Source: Pseudonocardia autotrophica (GTDB lineage: Bacteria > Actinomycetota > Actinomycetes > Mycobacteriales > Pseudonocardiaceae). Taken from it: a DNA stretch of 64,000 bases. Under the pieces are notes generated by a model. It saw nothing but the letters and a program-made list of their open reading frames with translations. It searched no databases and was not told where the DNA came from. The DNA lies in assembly GCF_000717175.1 (NCBI RefSeq), contig NZ_JNYD01000028.1:1-64000 (forward strand). Reading direction: 5' to 3'. Each line of letters opens with the position of its first letter. Within the stretch, counting starts at the first letter, position 1. The position numbers were made by a program, and so were the translations under genes. Positions 63,440 through 64,000 of the stretch are shown in pieces.

Positions 63440-64000
63440 ATGAACGTCGGAGCGATTGAGTTTCACTCCACGCACCCCCGCGACGCCCACGACGTGCTGC
63501 GCCGGGCCCGGGATCTGCTCCTCGACAGCCCGGGCCGCCGGGACGAGATCGCGGACGGCTTCGCGTGGCCGGATCTCGGTGCATCCTTCAACTGGGCCGT
63601 GGACTGGTTCGACCGGATCGCCCGCGCGAACGACGCGCCGGCCCTGCGGATCGTCGAGGAGGGAGGCGCGGACTCCACCTACAGCTTTGAGGAGCTGCGG
63701 CACCGGTCTGACCAGGTTGCCCGCCGGCTGGAGCAGCTCGGCGTCGGGCGCGGAGATCCGGTGATTCTGATGCTGGGCAACCAGGTCGAGCTGTGGGAGT
63801 CGATGCTGGCGGTGATGAAGATCGGCGCCGTCCTGGTGCCCACGACGACCGCGCTGGGCCCGTCGGACCTCGCTGATCGGGTCCGGCGAAGTGGTGCCCG
63901 TGCCGTCGTCGCAAACGCCGCGGACACGCCGAAGTTCGACGGGATCGGAGGGGACCACCTTCGGCTCGTGGTCGGGCAGGCATCCGGATGGACGGAGTAC
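63440..64000 (+). CDS. AMP-forming acyl-CoA synthetase, 5' part (cut by window end)
   Basis: The frame from ATG 63440 (or ATG 63431, same frame) stays open to the window end, giving 187 residues with no stop. The N-terminal sequence resembles acetoacetyl-CoA/acetyl-CoA-synthetase-like ANL enzymes: FNWAVDWFDRIAR, STYSFEELRHRSDQVARRLEQLGVGRGD and VMKIGAVLVPTTTALGP. The P-loop motif lies beyond the edge. As the next gene after the CoA-transferase it probably activates the imported substrate or an intermediate acid. Confidence 0.85.
   Translation, partial: MNVGAIEFHSTHPRDAHDVLRRARDLLLDSPGRRDEIADGFAWPDLGASFNWAVDWFDRIARANDAPALRIVEEGGADSTYSFEELRHRSDQVARRLEQLGVGRGDPVILMLGNQVELWESMLAVMKIGAVLVPTTTALGPSDLADRVRRSGARAVVANAADTPKFDGIGGDHLRLVVGQASGWTEY

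Overview
The window reads as chromosome of a high-GC actinomycete. Genes are densely packed with 1-4 bp stop/start overlaps, GTG and TTG starts are common, and CaiB-type CoA-transferases, short-chain dehydrogenases (SDRs), luciferase-like flavin monooxygenases (LLM), MHS-type transporters and a PucR regulator recur. This gene content suggests a Pseudonocardia/Amycolatopsis-like genome, but that is inference; no rRNA or species marker is present.

Left edge (1-5.1 kb): the 3' end of a tRNA-Val(UAC) is followed by short direct repeats and a tyrosine integrase with a C-terminal GntR-type helix-turn-helix, broken by a one-base deletion. This is the usual signature of an integrated island. Two small hypothetical genes follow, then a run of decayed genes: pntB, an LLM oxidoreductase N-terminus, a ribA-like GTP cyclohydrolase II and a VOC protein.

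Cluster A (5.1-32.3 kb, almost all +): a catabolic cluster with flavin reductase, three alpha/beta hydrolases, a Crp/Fnr regulator, a CaiB CoA-transferase, an enoyl-CoA hydratase, several SDRs, an OYE/FadH-type ene-reductase, a cyclase-family hydrolase, a MmgE/PrpD protein (-), two LLM oxidoreductases, an MHS transporter, an epimerase-like protein, a quinone-oxidoreductase-like protein, an acyl-CoA ligase, a HyuA/HyuB pair with a small upstream protein, and a thiolase. The set fits uptake and breakdown of a cyclic ketone or enone: ene reduction, Baeyer-Villiger oxidation, lactone hydrolysis, CoA activation and thiolysis. A ketone-carboxylase step by HyuAB is also possible.

Mobile DNA (32.3-35.6 kb): a gene-poor stretch with a 60-bp inverted repeat, an IS256-family element with visible terminal repeats and a frameshifted transposase, and transposase fragments.

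Cluster B (35.6-53.7 kb): an APC permease, a PucR regulator (-) and a divergent operon. The operon begins with a 988-aa fusion of a hydroxylysine-kinase-like kinase and an AGXT2L-type phospho-lyase, followed by an aldehyde dehydrogenase, a small alpha/beta-barrel protein, a CrtI/PYROXD2-like oxidoreductase, a GlcD-GlcF-type FAD/Fe-S dehydrogenase and a second aldehyde dehydrogenase. After a strong hairpin come gamma-glutamyltransferase, an MHS transporter and a LacI regulator. The logic is kinase, then lyase, then aldehyde oxidation, which suggests breakdown of a phosphorylatable amino alcohol.

Right end (53.7-64 kb): IS3 and IS110-like debris, then cluster C, an RbsABC-type ABC importer, tandem NTF2-like proteins, an acyl-CoA dehydrogenase, a CaiB CoA-transferase and an AMP-forming ligase cut by the window edge. 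Single-base frameshifts recur in otherwise recognisable genes, so each could be real decay or assembly error.
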